From positions 45,987,168-46,051,167 of the forward strand of contig OZ024824.1 of assembly GCA_964016985.1 (NCBI GenBank): a DNA stretch of 64,000 nt. Reading direction: 5' to 3'. Source of the stretch: Anodontia alba. Taxonomy: Eukaryota > Mollusca > Bivalvia > Lucinida > Lucinidae. Below are positions 37,568 through 50,568 of this stretch, in pieces. Both the position numbers and the translations under genes were made by a program. The notes beneath the pieces are model-generated. The model searched no databases. It saw only the letters and a program-made list of their open reading frames with translations, and had not been told where the DNA came from. How positions within the stretch are numbered: position 1 is the first letter of the stretch; the number at the start of each line of letters is the position of its first letter.

Positions 37568-39686
37568 TAGCTCACCTGAGCTCTGCTCAGGATGAGCTAT
37601 TGTGATCACTTTTCATCCGTCGTCCGTGCATCCGTCTGTCCGTGCGTCCATCCGTTAACATTTTCCAACGACTTCTCCTCTGAAAGCGCTGAGCCAATTT
37701 TGCTCAAATTTCATATGGAGCCTCCTTAGGATGGGGGAACGAAAAATTGCTAAAATGGTGTCGCGGTCCGTTGACCAAGATGGCCGCCACGCCCATATAT
37801 GGTAAAAACCTTTAAAAAATCTTCTCCTCCAGAACCGAAAATGCCTTGGGGCTGAACCTTTGCAGGAATCATTGGGGAAGGGAGGTCTATTAAAATTGCT
37901 AAAAGAATTGCCGTACGTTGATGTTTGACCTTTTTACAGCAAGGTCAAGTTTGCTTCCCCATGCATTTGTATGGGAAAAACCTTTAAAAGTCTTCTTCTC
38001 CAAAACCGAGGATGGCTTGTGGCTGAATCTTTGCATATATCATCAGGAACGGGAGGGCTACCAAAATTGCTAAAATAATGGTCGTACATTGACATTTGAC
38101 CTTTTTACGGTAAGGTCAATTTTGCTTTCTTATGCATTTGTATGGGAAAAATGTTCAGAATTTCAAACAACTTCTCCTCTGGAGCCTCTGGGCCGATTTT
38201 GCTCAAATTTCATATGGAGCCTCCTTAGTTAGGGGGAACAAAAGATTGCTAAAATGGTCACGGTTTGTTGACCAAGATGGCCGCCATGCCCATATATGGT
38301 AAAAACCTTTAAAAATCTTCTTCTCTAGAACCGAGGATGCTTTGGGGCTGAATGTTTGCATAAATCGTCGGGAACAGGGGGTCTACCAAAGCTGCTAAAA
38401 TAATGGTCATACATTGACATTTGACCTTTTTACGGCAAGGTCAAGTTTGCTTCTTTATGCATTTGTATGGGAAAAAACATTTTAAAATCTTATTCTACAA
38501 AACCGAGGATGGCTTGTGGCTGAATCTTTGCGTATATCATCTGGAAAGGGCGGTCTACCAAAGTTGCTAAAATAATTGTCATACATTGACATTTAACCTT
38601 TTTACAGCGAGGTCAAGTTTGCTTTTGTTTGTTTGTGTTGAGGTTTTATGGCCCAGTCAACCCAATGGGATCATGTCGAGCGCGGTCAGTTTACCTAACC
38701 ACACTTTCTGGGCAGGCTTAGTCCTCTAAGCAGTTAACCAGTATTGTGCACATTCTTTCACCAGAAACTGACAACTGCCCTTCTTGAATCAGCGGAAGGG
38801 AGAGAATGACCGTAGAAAGTATTTCATGATCAATCTCCACGAAAGAATGTTGCCGACCTCGGCGGGGTCGACCCCGCGGCATCCTGGTCTCTAGTCGGAC
38901 GGCGCATCCAACTGAGTTTGCTTTTGTATGCATTTGTATGGGCCCCATACATTTGTATGGAAAAAATGTTGATAATTTCAAATGGCTTTTCCTCTGAAGC
39001 CTCCGGGCCAGTGTTGCTCAAATTTCATGCGGAGCCTCCGTGGACAGGAGAATGAAAGATTGCTAAAATGGGTATGGTACATTGATCAAAATGGCTGCCA
39101 TGCCCATATATGGTAAAAACCTTTAAAAATCTTCTTCTCCATAACCAAATAAGCTCTGGGTCCTAATCTTTGCACAAATTATGGGGGACAGAAAATCTAC
39201 CAAAATTGCTAAAATGATGGTTCTATGTTGACATTTGACCTTTTTACCTCCAAGGGCAAATTTGCTTCCCCATTTGTATGGGCCATATACATTTATATTG
39301 AAAATATCGAAGTGACTTGTAGATCAACAGTAGTTAAAATTGTTCTGATTGGAAATCTAAGATGGCCATCATCTGGTTTATGTTTATAATGTTTCCCTGC
39401 CACTGTGCTGTTTACATGTATAAAATCATGATTCTTCAGAAACCACTCAGCCAATTTCCACCAAATTTCACATTGATCCTTCTGTTGAAATATGATTGAT
39501 AGTTTATTCAAATGATCATGCTCCATTGACTGTCAGGCCCATATATTCTTCTTCAAAACTAAGAACTGCTCAAATGATGATATTTTCATTAGTTACGATG
39601 ATAGGATTGGAAAAATGTTGCATAACATCTGCATGTCTGCAGTGGCTATGTCACTCAGGTGAGCGAACCGTGGCCCATGGGCCACG
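37568..39686. repeat. Large repeat with AGCTCACCTGAG-type ends
   Basis: Starts AGCTCACCTGAGCTCTGCTC, followed by GTCCGTGCGTCC runs. It contains repeated blocks TTTGACCTTTTTACGGCAAGG and CCATATATGGTAAAAACC (for example 37793, 38290, 39108) and ends ACTCAGGTGAGCGAACC. It is inserted in the 30-bp minisatellite together with its own nested SINE. Confidence 0.65.
38629..38915 (-). repeat. SINE family A, minus strand, with target duplication
   Basis: Minus-strand copy flanked by GTTTGCTTTTGT on both sides (38617-38628 and 38916-38927), a 12-bp target duplication. It sits inside the AGCTCACCTGAG-type repeat at 37568-39686 and lacks the first few head bases. Confidence 0.85.
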
Positions 39687-39857
39687 TTATTTTTTCTGTT
39701 TCTTCAATTTCATTCCTGTTCCCCTTTCTTCCCTGTCCCTCTCTTTCATCTCCTCTACTATCTCTTCTATCACTTTTCTCCCTTTCTCTGGGAGACGCCA
39801 CAAAATGACCCACAAGGGTTGACTTGTCATTAAACTCCAACATAGTCAGTCAGTCAA

Positions 39858-40104
39858 CTACATATTGTAATTACTATGTATATTCTACTACATATAATGA
39901 TAATTCATATATTGTACTACATACTGTAATTACTATATATAATCAGCTGCATATTGTAATTACCATGTACGCTCCATTTCTTATTGTAATTACTATGTAT
40001 GTTCCTACATATATATGTATATATATATATATATGTGTATGTTCTACTACATATTGTAATTACTATGTATTTTCAGCTACATATTATAATTACTACATGT
40101 GTTT
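39858..40104. repeat. 30-bp minisatellite, block 2
   Basis: Same unit as block 1, with a short (TA)n at 40012-40034. Confidence 0.85.
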
Positions 40105-40620
40105 TCTAATACATAGAGGATATTTACTCTTTTGCTGTGAATACCATAAATATTTTCATCGAGTGTAATGAAAACACCAGTATTTTCACGAGTGCGAAGC
40201 ACGAGTGAAAATTTGAATGTTTTCATTACACAAGATGAAATTTTTTTATGGTATTTGCTGAAAAAGAGTAAATTTTCTTTTTATTTTATTGTTAACACGC
40301 CAATGCACGCTTCTGACATCATAACTACATAAGCAAACAAAACATGAATGTCATGGTGTCGACGTTCAGTGTATGTGAAGCGCTGGAGAAACAAAAACAA
40401 AAAATTTTGGTAAATTAAAACAATCTTGTTACCAAAAGTTCTAAAAGTCGAAGTGGGATCAGCATCTTTTAGTGAAACAATGAAGACAACCAAAGTTATC
40501 CAAAATGAATAGTGAAAATAGCATCAACTTGTTATTTTTCACTAGTGAAAATATCATTTTTATTTAATTTTGAATATACATTGATTTCACCGCTTGCAAT
40601 AAAATAAATATTATTTTTAT
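40105..40620. repeat. Element inserted in the 30-bp minisatellite
   Basis: Starts TAGAGGATATTTACTC and has a hairpin CACGAGTGCGAAGCACGAGTG. Blocks ATGAAATTTTTTTATGGTAT and AACATGAATGTCATGG recur at 48590-48730. Minisatellite units border both sides. Confidence 0.65.
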
Positions 40621-41425
40621 CTATGTTCTACTGCATATTGTAATTACTATGTATATTCTACTACCTATTGTAATTACTATGTATGTTCAGCTACATACTG
40701 TAATCACTATGTATGCTCTACTATATATTGTATTTGTTTGTGTTGAGGTTTTACAGCCCAGTCAACCCAATGGGGTCATGTCGAGCGCGGTCAGTTTACC
40801 TAACCACATGTTACTGGGCAGGCTTAGTCCTCTAAGCGGTTAACCAGTATTGTGCACATTCTTTCGCCAGAAAACTATATATTGTAACATATTGTAATAA
40901 CTACATGTAGTAATTATGATGAATGTTTACTACATGATGTAGTTACTGGTACTACATATGTTCTGCTACACATTGTAATTACAATAATTATGTATTTTCT
41001 ACTACATATTGTAATTACTACATATTGTAATGACTGTATGCTCTACTACAAATTTGTAATGACTGTGTATGCTCTACTACATATTGTAATTACTATGTAT
41101 GCTGTACTATGTATTGTAATTACTATATGTGTTCTACTACATGTTGTAATTACTATCTATCTTCTACTACAAAGTGTAATTACTACATAGAGTCTACTAC
41201 ATATTGTAATTACTATGCATGTTCTACTACACACTGTAATTACTATGTATGTTCTACTACATATTGTAATTACTATGTATGTTCTACTACATATTGTAAT
41301 TACTATGTATGTTCTACTACATATTGTAATTATTATGTAAGCTCTACTACATATTATAATTACTGTCTTTGTTCTAATAAATAGTGTAATTACTACATAG
41401 ATTCTACTATATATTGTAATTGTGG
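40620..41425. repeat. 30-bp minisatellite, blocks 3 and 4
   Basis: Split by the SINE at 40734-40873. From 41160 to 41340 the units are nearly identical (GTTCTACTACATATTGTAAT), suggesting recent homogenisation there. Confidence 0.9.
40734..40873 (-). repeat. SINE family A fragment in the 30-bp minisatellite
   Basis: Minus-strand 3' half, from the tail (TTGTTTGTGTTGAGGTTTTA) to AATGTGCACA-complement near 40865, interrupting a tandem array. Confidence 0.8.
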
Positions 41426-42214
41426 TTTCCTTTTGAAAAAAAAAAAAGTTTTTATGTTAAGGGGAATGGATACACTTGCAGGAAAAGCAGATATGTCAAA
41501 TAGTTATTGTCTTTCTTCTGAAAAAGTATCTGCTCTGAAAGGAAAGAATTTGCTGCCTCAGGGAGCAAATTCTTCCTTTTTAGAGTAGACCCTTTTTCAG
41601 AGAAGAATTGATAAGCAGGAAAGTGAACAGGATATCACAAAAGTTGTTTCCCTTGTTAAAATTGCATAGAAAACTACCTAGTTTGTCCAGTGCCCTTAAT
41701 TCATGTCCTTAAATAATTCAGTATTGGTTTTCTGTAGATATGCATCATATTTTTGCAAATATAAGGCCATCTTTTCAAATTATTAAATTAATTAGCTTCA
41801 GCACAAATGTAGACCATTTATAAATTGAATTTTTTATTGTATTTGTGATGATACCAACCATTATGTCATGATCATGTCTGAAATGTTAAGTGTTTGTCAG
41901 ATGAAAGAATATGTAACTGTTATTTTTGTAAAATATATGCACTTCAATTTCTGGCATGTTTTTCTTCTTTCTTTCTATACCTCCTTATCCTAGACAGAAT
42001 TGAGGTGAGGGACTGAGTGGCTTGGGGCATTCATATTTGGATCCTTTGTTCAGTATTATATCCACAATAATTTATGACCGGAAAAGGATTCATGTGGCCA
42101 TTCAGTAAATAATCCTACACTATTTGATTCTGCGACATCCACACCCTCCCTGCCATAGTTTTTGTCAAGCAGATAATCATTTAGGATAGTCTATTTAATT
42201 TACCCCAGATTTTG

Positions 42215-42428
42215 TATGTCACATGCTAATGGTTTACACTCTCAACGCTGTGGTTCAAGCCTAGCTCGGTTCACATGTGGGAAAGCCAAGTTCTGCTTAC
42301 AGATGGTCAGGTGGTTTTCCCCCGGGTTCTCCAGTTTTCGCCCACCTTTGATGAACGATTGGCTTGATATAAGTGAAATATTCTTGAAAGGGCCGTAAAA
42401 CCCAAATCAAAAAAAAAAAAAAAAAAAT
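42215..42428 (+). repeat. SINE-like family C with poly(A) tail
   Basis: Contains a box B-like GGTTCAAGCCT, then CAGGTGGTTTTCCCCCGGGT and CTTGAAAGGGCCGTAAAACC, and ends in about 20 A. A related copy is at 58665-58865. Confidence 0.7.
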
Positions 42429-42589
42429 CATGGTTTACATATGTTGCACTTTTTTCTACTCCTACCACAGTAGCAGGGACAGGGATATTGTTTGGGGGCA
42501 GGATCCTTAATGAGTGAATATTGTTTTAGATCCGCATTGCTGAAGGCTTAGGGGATCTATTGTGCTCTCAATACATTCATTGCCCAGTG

Positions 42590-45385
42590 TCCAACTATTG
42601 TCTGTCTGCACCTTCAGACAACAACAACTCTGAAACCAATGGATCAGTTTACACCAAACGTCATATGAAAAATAGTACAGAGGAGTCTCAGGAAGAGGCA
42701 CAATCAAAGAATACAGCCTAACAATGACATCAAGAGGAAGAGCAAGTCCTCTGTCAAAGATGGATTGAAAGTTTGTTCAAATGGACACTTTCTGTTGACC
42801 AGGATCACTGGGAATATACCATCTTAGGAACCAAGAAAATTTTGAGGCATGGCAGCCATCTTGGTCTTGTGACCTGGACCATTTGAACAAACTTTTCTTC
42901 CTGTACGGAATTGCAGTATACTTGCAGCATAATAGCAGTATTATCTCAGCATGAAAAAGCAGCATGAATGCAGTATATAGCAGTATATGCTGCATTCATG
43001 CTCCCTGATCTCAGCAGCATGAAAGCAGTATGGGAGCTGACAACTTGCCCATTTAACTATACACAGATGCAGCTTGATTGCAGCAGTTTCAATTATTTAA
43101 ATTATGCTGCAATCATGCTGGAACTCAGCCAATATTAAACTTATGCTGCAAATATGCTCCTACTGTAGTATATACAACATAAATGCAGTATACGCTGCAC
43201 TTGCAGTATATGCTGCACTTGCAGTATTGGTATTGTTTATGATTTACATCCCGGTAAACAGATCAGGTCATTTTGGGATTACCAGTAAACAATCTTTGTA
43301 AAATCACATTATCTGAAAAACATTTCTGTCTGATGCGTGTTCGACGAGATCAGGAAGTCACTGGTACTATCGTCTGGTCTAGCATCATCCTTTTGTGGAA
43401 AATTTCAGAGTGATCATGAATTATTCTGTGGTCATTCTCTCCTACCCTCTCTAATGTACATGTAGGGCAAGTACCAGTGACTGCATAGCAGAACAATAGA
43501 CACAGTACTTGTAAGGCACTTAGACTGTGTCTAAGCCTGCCGAGGAAAAGTATATGTTTAGGTTTGTTGGGCTACCTGCCATGACTATGCATGAATAGCT
43601 GTTACCTGGGATGTAAAGCAACCAACAAAATTAAATCACTGAAAACGTACATGTACACTAAACCATTAAATCATTCTGAATGAAAACAATCATGTTCCAA
43701 ATAATCATTTTGCACTCTTCTGCTCTGAGCACTTCTACTTTTAAGAAACTTCAAAAGGGGCAGAAAAATTAAAACAGACATTTTAATCATAAGCAAATTA
43801 ACTACCTGTTAATATCTGTGTGAGGTGTCAGGCAGAAATCTTTGGCAGACAAATTTCTTGAAGGTCCTTATTTTGACTACAAAACACCACATCAGGTTAG
43901 CCATCTTGATTGCAATAGATGAGGTGATAATAAACTGGCCAATCACATCACAGAAATGAATGGTGTGAATAATATCTGATCAATATCTGATGACATCATT
44001 GATTTTGGTCATGTGATAATTATCAGTCTTTTGCATGCAGCATGAATGCAGTATGATAGTAAACCTGCAGAATTGCCAAAGTGTTAGCAGTATATGAACT
44101 TGCAGCATACTATCAGTATATATGCTGGTTATGCAGCAGGATATGATACAATCAGAGTCATTGCAGTAGATTTTCAGCTACATTTGTAGTATGGTTGCAG
44201 TTTATACTGAGGTGCAGCATCTGCTGCTAATATGCTGCAATTCAGAGGCACAGAATGCAGTACGAATGCAGTAGAGATACAATAGTATTGCAGCATATGC
44301 TGCAAGTGCAGTGTATGCTGCAATTCCGTAAGGATTCCCTCATCCCATAGAGGCTCTGTATAAAAAATTGGCTTCAACTGACTAGGTGGTATCAGAGGAA
44401 AAGAGAAAAAAAAACAAATTTTGATATTTATGTAGCTTAATTCATTTACTCATTTAGTTGACTGTGTCTACCAACTTTGATACACAGAGTGCAATTGTTT
44501 CTGAAAAACCCATTGTTTTCATATTTCCCATGTAAGAGCATATGGGGCCAAATTGTTAAGGCATATGGAGCCAAATTTGACCTTGCCGTAAAATAGGTTA
44601 AGGTTATTTGAATAAATTAAGAAGGACCCGTGTCCCAAATGCTACATACTATGTTTCAAGACAATAGGCCAATAGGTTCTGGAGAAGGTGATTTTTGAAG
44701 GGTTTTTACTATATATGGGCACTTTGGCCACGTCATACTATCTAGACCATTTAAACAAATATTCCTTCCCCCATCCCATAGAGGCTCTATATGAAATTTC
44801 GCTTCAGTCGGCCAGGTGATTTCAGAGGAGAAGAGAAAAACATATATTTATTTTGAAATTTTAGTAATCTTGGGCCAAGGTCAAAGAATGACCTTGACTG
44901 TTGATACTCATGTAGCAGAATCCATTTACTTGTTTAGTTGACTGCATCTACCACATTTCAGATAACAAGTTGCAATAGTTTCTGAAAAATCCGTTGTTTT
45001 CACTTTTTCCCATACAAAAGGCCAAGTGCCCAAATCTGACCTTGACCTAAATAGGTCAAGGTCAACCCAGGGTCATCATTTTAACAAACTATGGTGGACT
45101 GGAGTTGCCGTGCCAAGTTTCAAGGCAATGGCCCCATTGGTTCAGAAGAAAAGGATTTTGAAGGGTTTTTACCAAATATGGGCATGGTGGCCATTTTGGT
45201 CAGTGACCTGGACCCCATGAACAAATTTTCGTTCCCACATCCATTGGAAGGCCCATATGAAATTTGACTTCAATTGGCCCAGTGACTTCAGAGGCGGACA
45301 CATTTGAAAATTGTTGACAGACAACAGACAGATAGAAAACAGAAGCCCGCTCACCGCTGAGTCAAAGACTCAGGTGAGCTAAAAT
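42590..45385. repeat. AGCTCACCTGAG-type repeat in reverse orientation
   Basis: Ends GACTCAGGTGAGCT (45371-45384) and contains the inverted phrases AAGGGTTTTTAC and TTGACCTA. It is split by the GCAGTAT-rich element at 42904-44330. The 5' boundary is uncertain. Confidence 0.5.
42904..44330. mobile_element. TIR element with dense GCAGTAT/GCAGCAT motifs
   Basis: Inverted ends TACGGAATTGCAG and CTGCAATTCCGTA, followed on both sides by dozens of GCAGTAT, GCAGCAT and ATGCTGC motifs (about 300 bp left, 290 bp right). The middle has unrelated sequence and a SINE fragment. No transposase frame was recognised. Confidence 0.65.
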
Positions 45386-45689
45386 GCGCTGTAATGAAAG
45401 TTCCACCAAATGCCCTCTTTTATATTCGGAGGTCAGAGTACTATTCAATGTCCGTTTTATCATTTCGTGGGTGGGGATATCAGTGACCCATATTCTAGAA
45501 TAAGTTCCTCAAAGGTTCCTATTCCCAAATTTGAGATTTTGCCACATCTCTATCCGATAGGCTATGTCCCAAAATTCCTAGGTTTCCCATATCCCTAGAT
45601 TAAATTTCAAAATATCCCAGCATTCCTAAATTAATAAAACGAATATCAGGTATCCCTACTAAAAAAACTAAAAAGCCTCGTCATCTACT

Positions 45690-45915
45690 GTATTTAACCT
45701 AAGTATTCCGACAGAGAGGCCTGAGCAAGCAGTGTAGACCCAGATCAGATGTCACATTCTGCAGTATCTGATCAGGGTCTACACTGTTTGCCATTCATCT
45801 AACAGTTCATCGCATAAAGAAGTAAATAAAAGAAAATGTCCAAATTTTAGGACAAGTATGGTAAGGATCTAAGATGTCCGAATGCTTAGGGTAAGCACTA
45901 TAGAATGTGTCAAAG
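45690..45915. repeat. GATCAGA hairpin MITE (CTTACCATACTTGTCC family)
   Basis: Hairpin GTGTAGACCCAGATCAGATG mirrored by TCTGATCAGGGTCTACAC, with flanking AAATTTTAGGACAAGTATGG. Related copies: 1415-1635, 22075-22275, 32255-32470. Short hairpins of the same theme occur at 4070-4142 and 29975-30045. Confidence 0.7.
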
Positions 45916-47530
45916 GTCCTGATTTCGCTGCTAATGCACAGGATGATCTTAATCTGAACATTCTGTTTTCTTCAGGCTTTTTCAAGTTGCAAGTTACTGA
46001 TCACATGCAATATCAGTTTATTTAGTCAAACCCTATCTAAGGAATAATAGTAATAACTAGCGAATTACACAGCTGCCATGATGTATTCATGAGAGGTTAA
46101 AGGACAAAGATTTATATATGTACGCGCGTAATTTGGTTAGCTGATTTTGCGCACCTGTATCAATTAGACACCTGCTATAAAATTAATACACGTGGACCCA
46201 GTTGTTCAAAGCATCGTTAGTTTAACAAGCTCGTTAATGACAAACTCGTTAATTGTTGTAGCGAAGGTATTTTCAAGTACACTGGTATTTTTGCTGCAAA
46301 AATGTGAGCAGCTTTTGCAAAAGCTGCTCACATTTTTTTCAGCAAAAATATCCAAGGTAATTTGCCGTATGTCAAGCTAGAAATTTGAATGTCACGTTAG
46401 CAAACAACTTCGTTAAGTTTTGAACAACTGGGCCCTGGTAGTAAGGCTCTGTAATGAATGAACACAAAAATCAGATCATAATGAGTATTTGGTGATAATT
46501 TGCTCCCGTTCTCTAGCCAATATGTTACTCGACCGCAACTCCGTCAGAAATAGTTGAATCTAAAATCTTCACATCATAGGATGAAAATCTGCAATGTTTC
46601 TTAACAATCCGAGGAAACAATCCGAGGCTTATGTAGGAGGAGTGGCGGTCACAATACGAAAGTCACTTCTATCGGTGACCTATATCTTAAAGGTCACTGC
46701 TTCTATAGTCTCGGCTCCGCCTAATTGGGAGTATTCATTTCAAGGACCTCAGCTAGACAACCCTGCATATGCATGTAGGGCATTTGCTGTGCTGATTCTG
46801 CATTGCATATTCAAGTATTCTGCAAGCGGACAAAGAAGGCTCTTATCAGACTACTTGAAAGCACAGAGTTGTCCATGTGTATTTAGGATGACTACTAGAA
46901 AGATCACATGGCAAGACAGGACTTTCAAATAGAGAAATCCTGGACAGACATAAAGGAAATATATAGAAACCGGTAGTGTTATTTAAGGGGACCGGAAACA
47001 CCTAATTTTTTCCTGGTATTTTTTATAAAGGAGACATTTTTGTGTCTTCTTATCCACGTACTAAGCTCCTTCTGAAAGGGGGTCAACTCTAAAAGAAAAG
47101 AATTTTCTCGCCTTGGGAGCAAATTCTTTTCTTTTAGAGTAGAGCACTTTTCAGAAGGAAAGAAAATAAATTTGACCGAGTTACTTCCCTTTACAGTGTT
47201 TCAATTTCCCTTAATATGAACTGGTCATATGTTATACAATGATGATCATGTCTGTATGGTAAAATATGAAGTATTCGCATGGTCGACAGGAAAAAAAATC
47301 CACCTGAAAGCGGCCCAGTATCACAGAATTCCTGATGGCGTGTAGTTCAAAGTCATCCAAAACTGTAATGAATCGTCTGAGAAACTTTTAACGCCTATGA
47401 AGAAAGAAGAATATGCGAACAGAAGAATAATTCATGAGCAAGGATTGGCTGAAAACCTTTTTTTAGTGTATGAATATAACTGGACATAACGGAAAATAGA
47501 TAGAATGACTAAAATTGTTAGCACAATCTG

Positions 47531-47561
<31 letters not shown>

Positions 47562-48399
47562 TTTAAAGGAATAGACACACTTTTAAGGGAGACAACACTG
47601 TCAAAACTGCTACCTTCTGAAAAAGGGTCTACTCTAAAAGAAGAGCAAATTTCTTCCTTTCAGTGTACAGCCCTTCTCAGAATGGGTAGTGGCGTATATA
47701 AGAATCTATACAGTAAGTCACAAAAGTTATTTATCTCGTATAAAACATACGAAAAAATACTACCAAGAAGATACATGTAACCAGTTCCATTAAATGGTAA
47801 ACCCACGTCTTGCTTTATGATTACCGTATTTATTCTAAATAATCGAACACCAACCCCTTACTGTCCTTATACTGAAACTGAACAAGTTAATTGCACTACC
47901 TGGTGAGGTGTGTAAAACTGCCGGATGAATGATAACCAGTGTAGGTCCTGATAAAATACAGCATGCAGATCTGGGTCAATACTATTCGCACAGACAACTG
48001 CCAAAATATTTCGGGTTTACGACACATTTGTTTTGCATTGTATACTGCGTGATAATTATGACATGTACATGCTTTTGTGGAAAAATAAAATATATATATA
48101 TACGTGTATATATATTCTTTATGACTTGCTTCTTATCAGTTTCTAAACATTATCCACAGTTTGGATTTACATAAACATCCAAACTTGTCTAGTTCTGTAT
48201 ATCCCTGTTGGTCATCACAAAAGGTCAAAGAAGCGTCTTTTAAGCCCTACCGGAAGTTTCGTCTAATCCGAGCATCTCGACTCCATGTAACTAGTTCTCT
48301 GATACGATGAAAGATATTTTTAAAGGCGTAGAAAAAGACTAATTCGTAAAACACCATCTGAAAAATAAACATAAAAGAAAGATCGTAACTTAGTTCGTC
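45916..48399. other. Non-coding stretch with scattered repeats
   Basis: Besides the MITE at 46196 and hairpin MITEs at 46985 and 47560, I see a poly(A) run (47529-47559) and no convincing exon. A 112-codon frame at 46594-46932 has no recognisable motif. Confidence 0.5.
46196..46437. mobile_element. MITE with GACCCAGTTGTTCAAAG ends, intact copy
   Basis: Same family as 9396-9633: inverted ends, repeated CGTTA motifs in the arms, and a central hairpin AATGTGAGCAGCTTTTGC / GCAAAAGCTGCTCACATT. Confidence 0.75.
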
Positions 48400-48972
48400 T
48401 TCCTATTTAACATTTATTATATACAAAGTAATGAAATATAGAGAATTATTAATGAAATAAAATGCATATTTTCACTAGTGAAATATAAGTTTTATATTTT
48501 CACTATAAAACTTATATTTTCACTCCTCTGAGCAGTGAAAAATATAAGATCTGGATCTACTTTTTTCTTATTTACATTAATGTTTTCATTACACGAGATG
48601 AAATTTTTTATGGTATTCACTGAAAAAGAGTAAATTTTCTTTTTATTTTATTTTTACACTCCAATGCGCGTTTCTGACGTCATATCTAACGTCACCAAAC
48701 AAAACAAAACATGAACGTCATGGCGCCAAGGGACAAAACTGCGTGTCAGACTTTCCCTTGCAAATGCAAGATTTGCATCTCTTCTATCGAAAGTGATGTA
48801 TATAATAAAAAGAAAATTCAAATGTTTGTCGTGAATATGACTTTTATTTCATCTTGTGAAGTGAAAAAATGTATATTTCATTCGTGCCTTCGGCACTCAT
48901 GAAATATACATTTTTTCACTTCACTCGATGAAATAAAAGTCATATTCACTCCAAACATTTGAATATCCTCTA
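48400..48972. repeat. Repeat related to 40105-40620, with strong hairpin
   Basis: Shares GAGTAAATTTTCTTTTTATT and AACATGAACGTCATGG. A long hairpin is centred at GTGCCTTCGGCAC (48885-48897), with arms reaching TGAAGTGAAAAAATG. It ends at GAATATCCTCTA, immediately followed by the Tc1 element. Confidence 0.65.
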
Positions 48973-50568
48973 TATACTGAAAGGAAAAAGAAACGCAGGG
49001 TGGAGTTTTTTCCTTCTTATTTTAATCATTTTTTACGGTGTTTACTATAGCCATACACTTTTACAGATTGTCCTGTGAATGTGAACCGCTGGTATACGAG
49101 TGTTTGGTCGATGTGCTATCTACCCAGTGTGTGAAATCATTCAACCGTGCACTACACAGTGCATTGCACGGACAATACGGAAAGCCAAAATTTCGTGCAA
49201 AACATGCATGTTTAAACCTTCAGCACAAGATTTCCTCACACCATTTGGTGCACTTCAACGATACACAACGCTCTTCGATTCTTTTACCGATTTTTCTTTT
49301 TATTTTTACGCTACTTTGAACTTTTTTTCAATCATGGTACGATTGACTGATGTTCAGAGGGGTAGAGCAATTGCGTTGCTGATGCAGGGTCAGAGGCAAC
49401 AGCAAGTTGCCAATCATTTTGGGGTTAACGTCTCAACAATTGAACGTCTTGTTAGACGTTTAAGGGAGACAGGGCATTTAGCAGACCGACCGCGGTCTGG
49501 GTGTCCACGTGTGACGTCGCGACGTCAAGACAGGACAATCCGTCTGGCACATTTGCGGAATCGTCATCTCACTGCTACCGAAACTGCCCTTAATACAGTA
49601 GGTACGCATAATTGACAAATTTCTCCGAAGACTGTTGGAAGCGATTGCGTGAGATTGGTCTTCGAGCTCGTCGTCCATACGTTGGTCTGCCTCTGACCCA
49701 GACACGTAGGTTGCGTCGTATGGCGTGGTTGACGGCGCATGCGCCCAGGCTATTTCCGATGAGGCAGTGGAGACGAGTTCTTTTTACGGACGAGTCTAGA
49801 TTCACTCTCTATCGCGCAGATGGTCGACGTCGTGTGTACCGACGTCGCGGAGAACGCTTTGCCGACGCCTGTGTTGTCGAACGGGATCGGTTTGGGGGTG
49901 GCTCTGTTATGGTCTGGGGAGGCATTGCTCACGAGATAGAAAATCACAGTTGATTATTGTTGCGGGCAATATGACCGCAGTAAGGTATAGGGATGAGATA
50001 TTGCGTCCTGTTGCAGTCCCGCTTGTGCAACAATGTAAACTGTTTCTGCAGCAGGACAATGCCCGACCACATGTTGCCCGAGTTTGTCAGGATTTCCTGG
50101 CAAACAATAACATCGCACCACTAGCATGGCCACCGTACAGTCCAGATTTGACCCCAATAGAGCACATGTGGGATGAGCGGGACAGAAGGGTTAGGAAGCG
50201 CCGAAATCCCCCCGCAACTCTCGCACAACTAAGGAATGCGTTGATCGATGAATGGAATAACATCCCGATGCGAACTGTCAATGCTTTGGTTAACTCTATC
50301 CAAAGGAGAATTAGGGCAGCAACGGCAGCAAGAGGGAGACACACCCGATATTGATTTTCAGTTTGATTTTGAATTCAAGATTTGTGGGGTAGCTACCAAT
50401 GAACTTCAATAACTCGAGACTTATTGATCACAAATTAATGAAATTTGGAACTTTTGTTCCATACATGTACCGTTTTGTAATCATAGTAAAATATTTAACA
50501 AACTTTTTCAAACTTGAATGAAATTTAGGAATAAAATTTACCCTGCGTTTCTTTTTCCTTTCAGTATA
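48973..50568 (+). mobile_element. Tc1-like element with perfect inverted ends
   Basis: The terminal inverted repeats are identical over about 28 bases, starting TATACTGAAAGGAAAAAG on the left and mirrored at 50541-50568. The length of about 1.6 kb and the TA-rich target fit Tc1. The element abuts, on its left, the end (GAATATCCTCTA) of another interspersed repeat. Confidence 0.9.
49334..50354 (+). pseudogene. Tc1-like transposase (DD34E), frameshifted
   Basis: Begins MVRLTDVQRGRAIALL, with a paired-type DNA-binding region and an RPRSG linker up to 49615. The frame then shifts; the second stretch (to 49953) holds RRPYVGLPLTQTRR, FTDESRF (first Asp) and GGSVMVWGGI. A further shift leads to LFLQQDNARPH (second Asp) and PPYSPDLTPIEHMWDE (Glu, 34 residues later), ending at TGA 50352-50354. 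Typical Tc1 motifs are in order, but at least two frame breaks make it inactive. Perfect terminal repeats beside a broken gene suggest moderately recent insertion of an already defective or quickly decayed copy. Confidence 0.9.

Noticed and set aside
41109..41384. Plus-strand frame with repeated STTYCNYYVC
   Set aside because: Translation of the 30-bp minisatellite (period divisible by three keeps it open).
46594..46932. 112-codon plus-strand frame
   Set aside because: No recognisable motif, no clear splice sites or matching exon nearby; probably chance.
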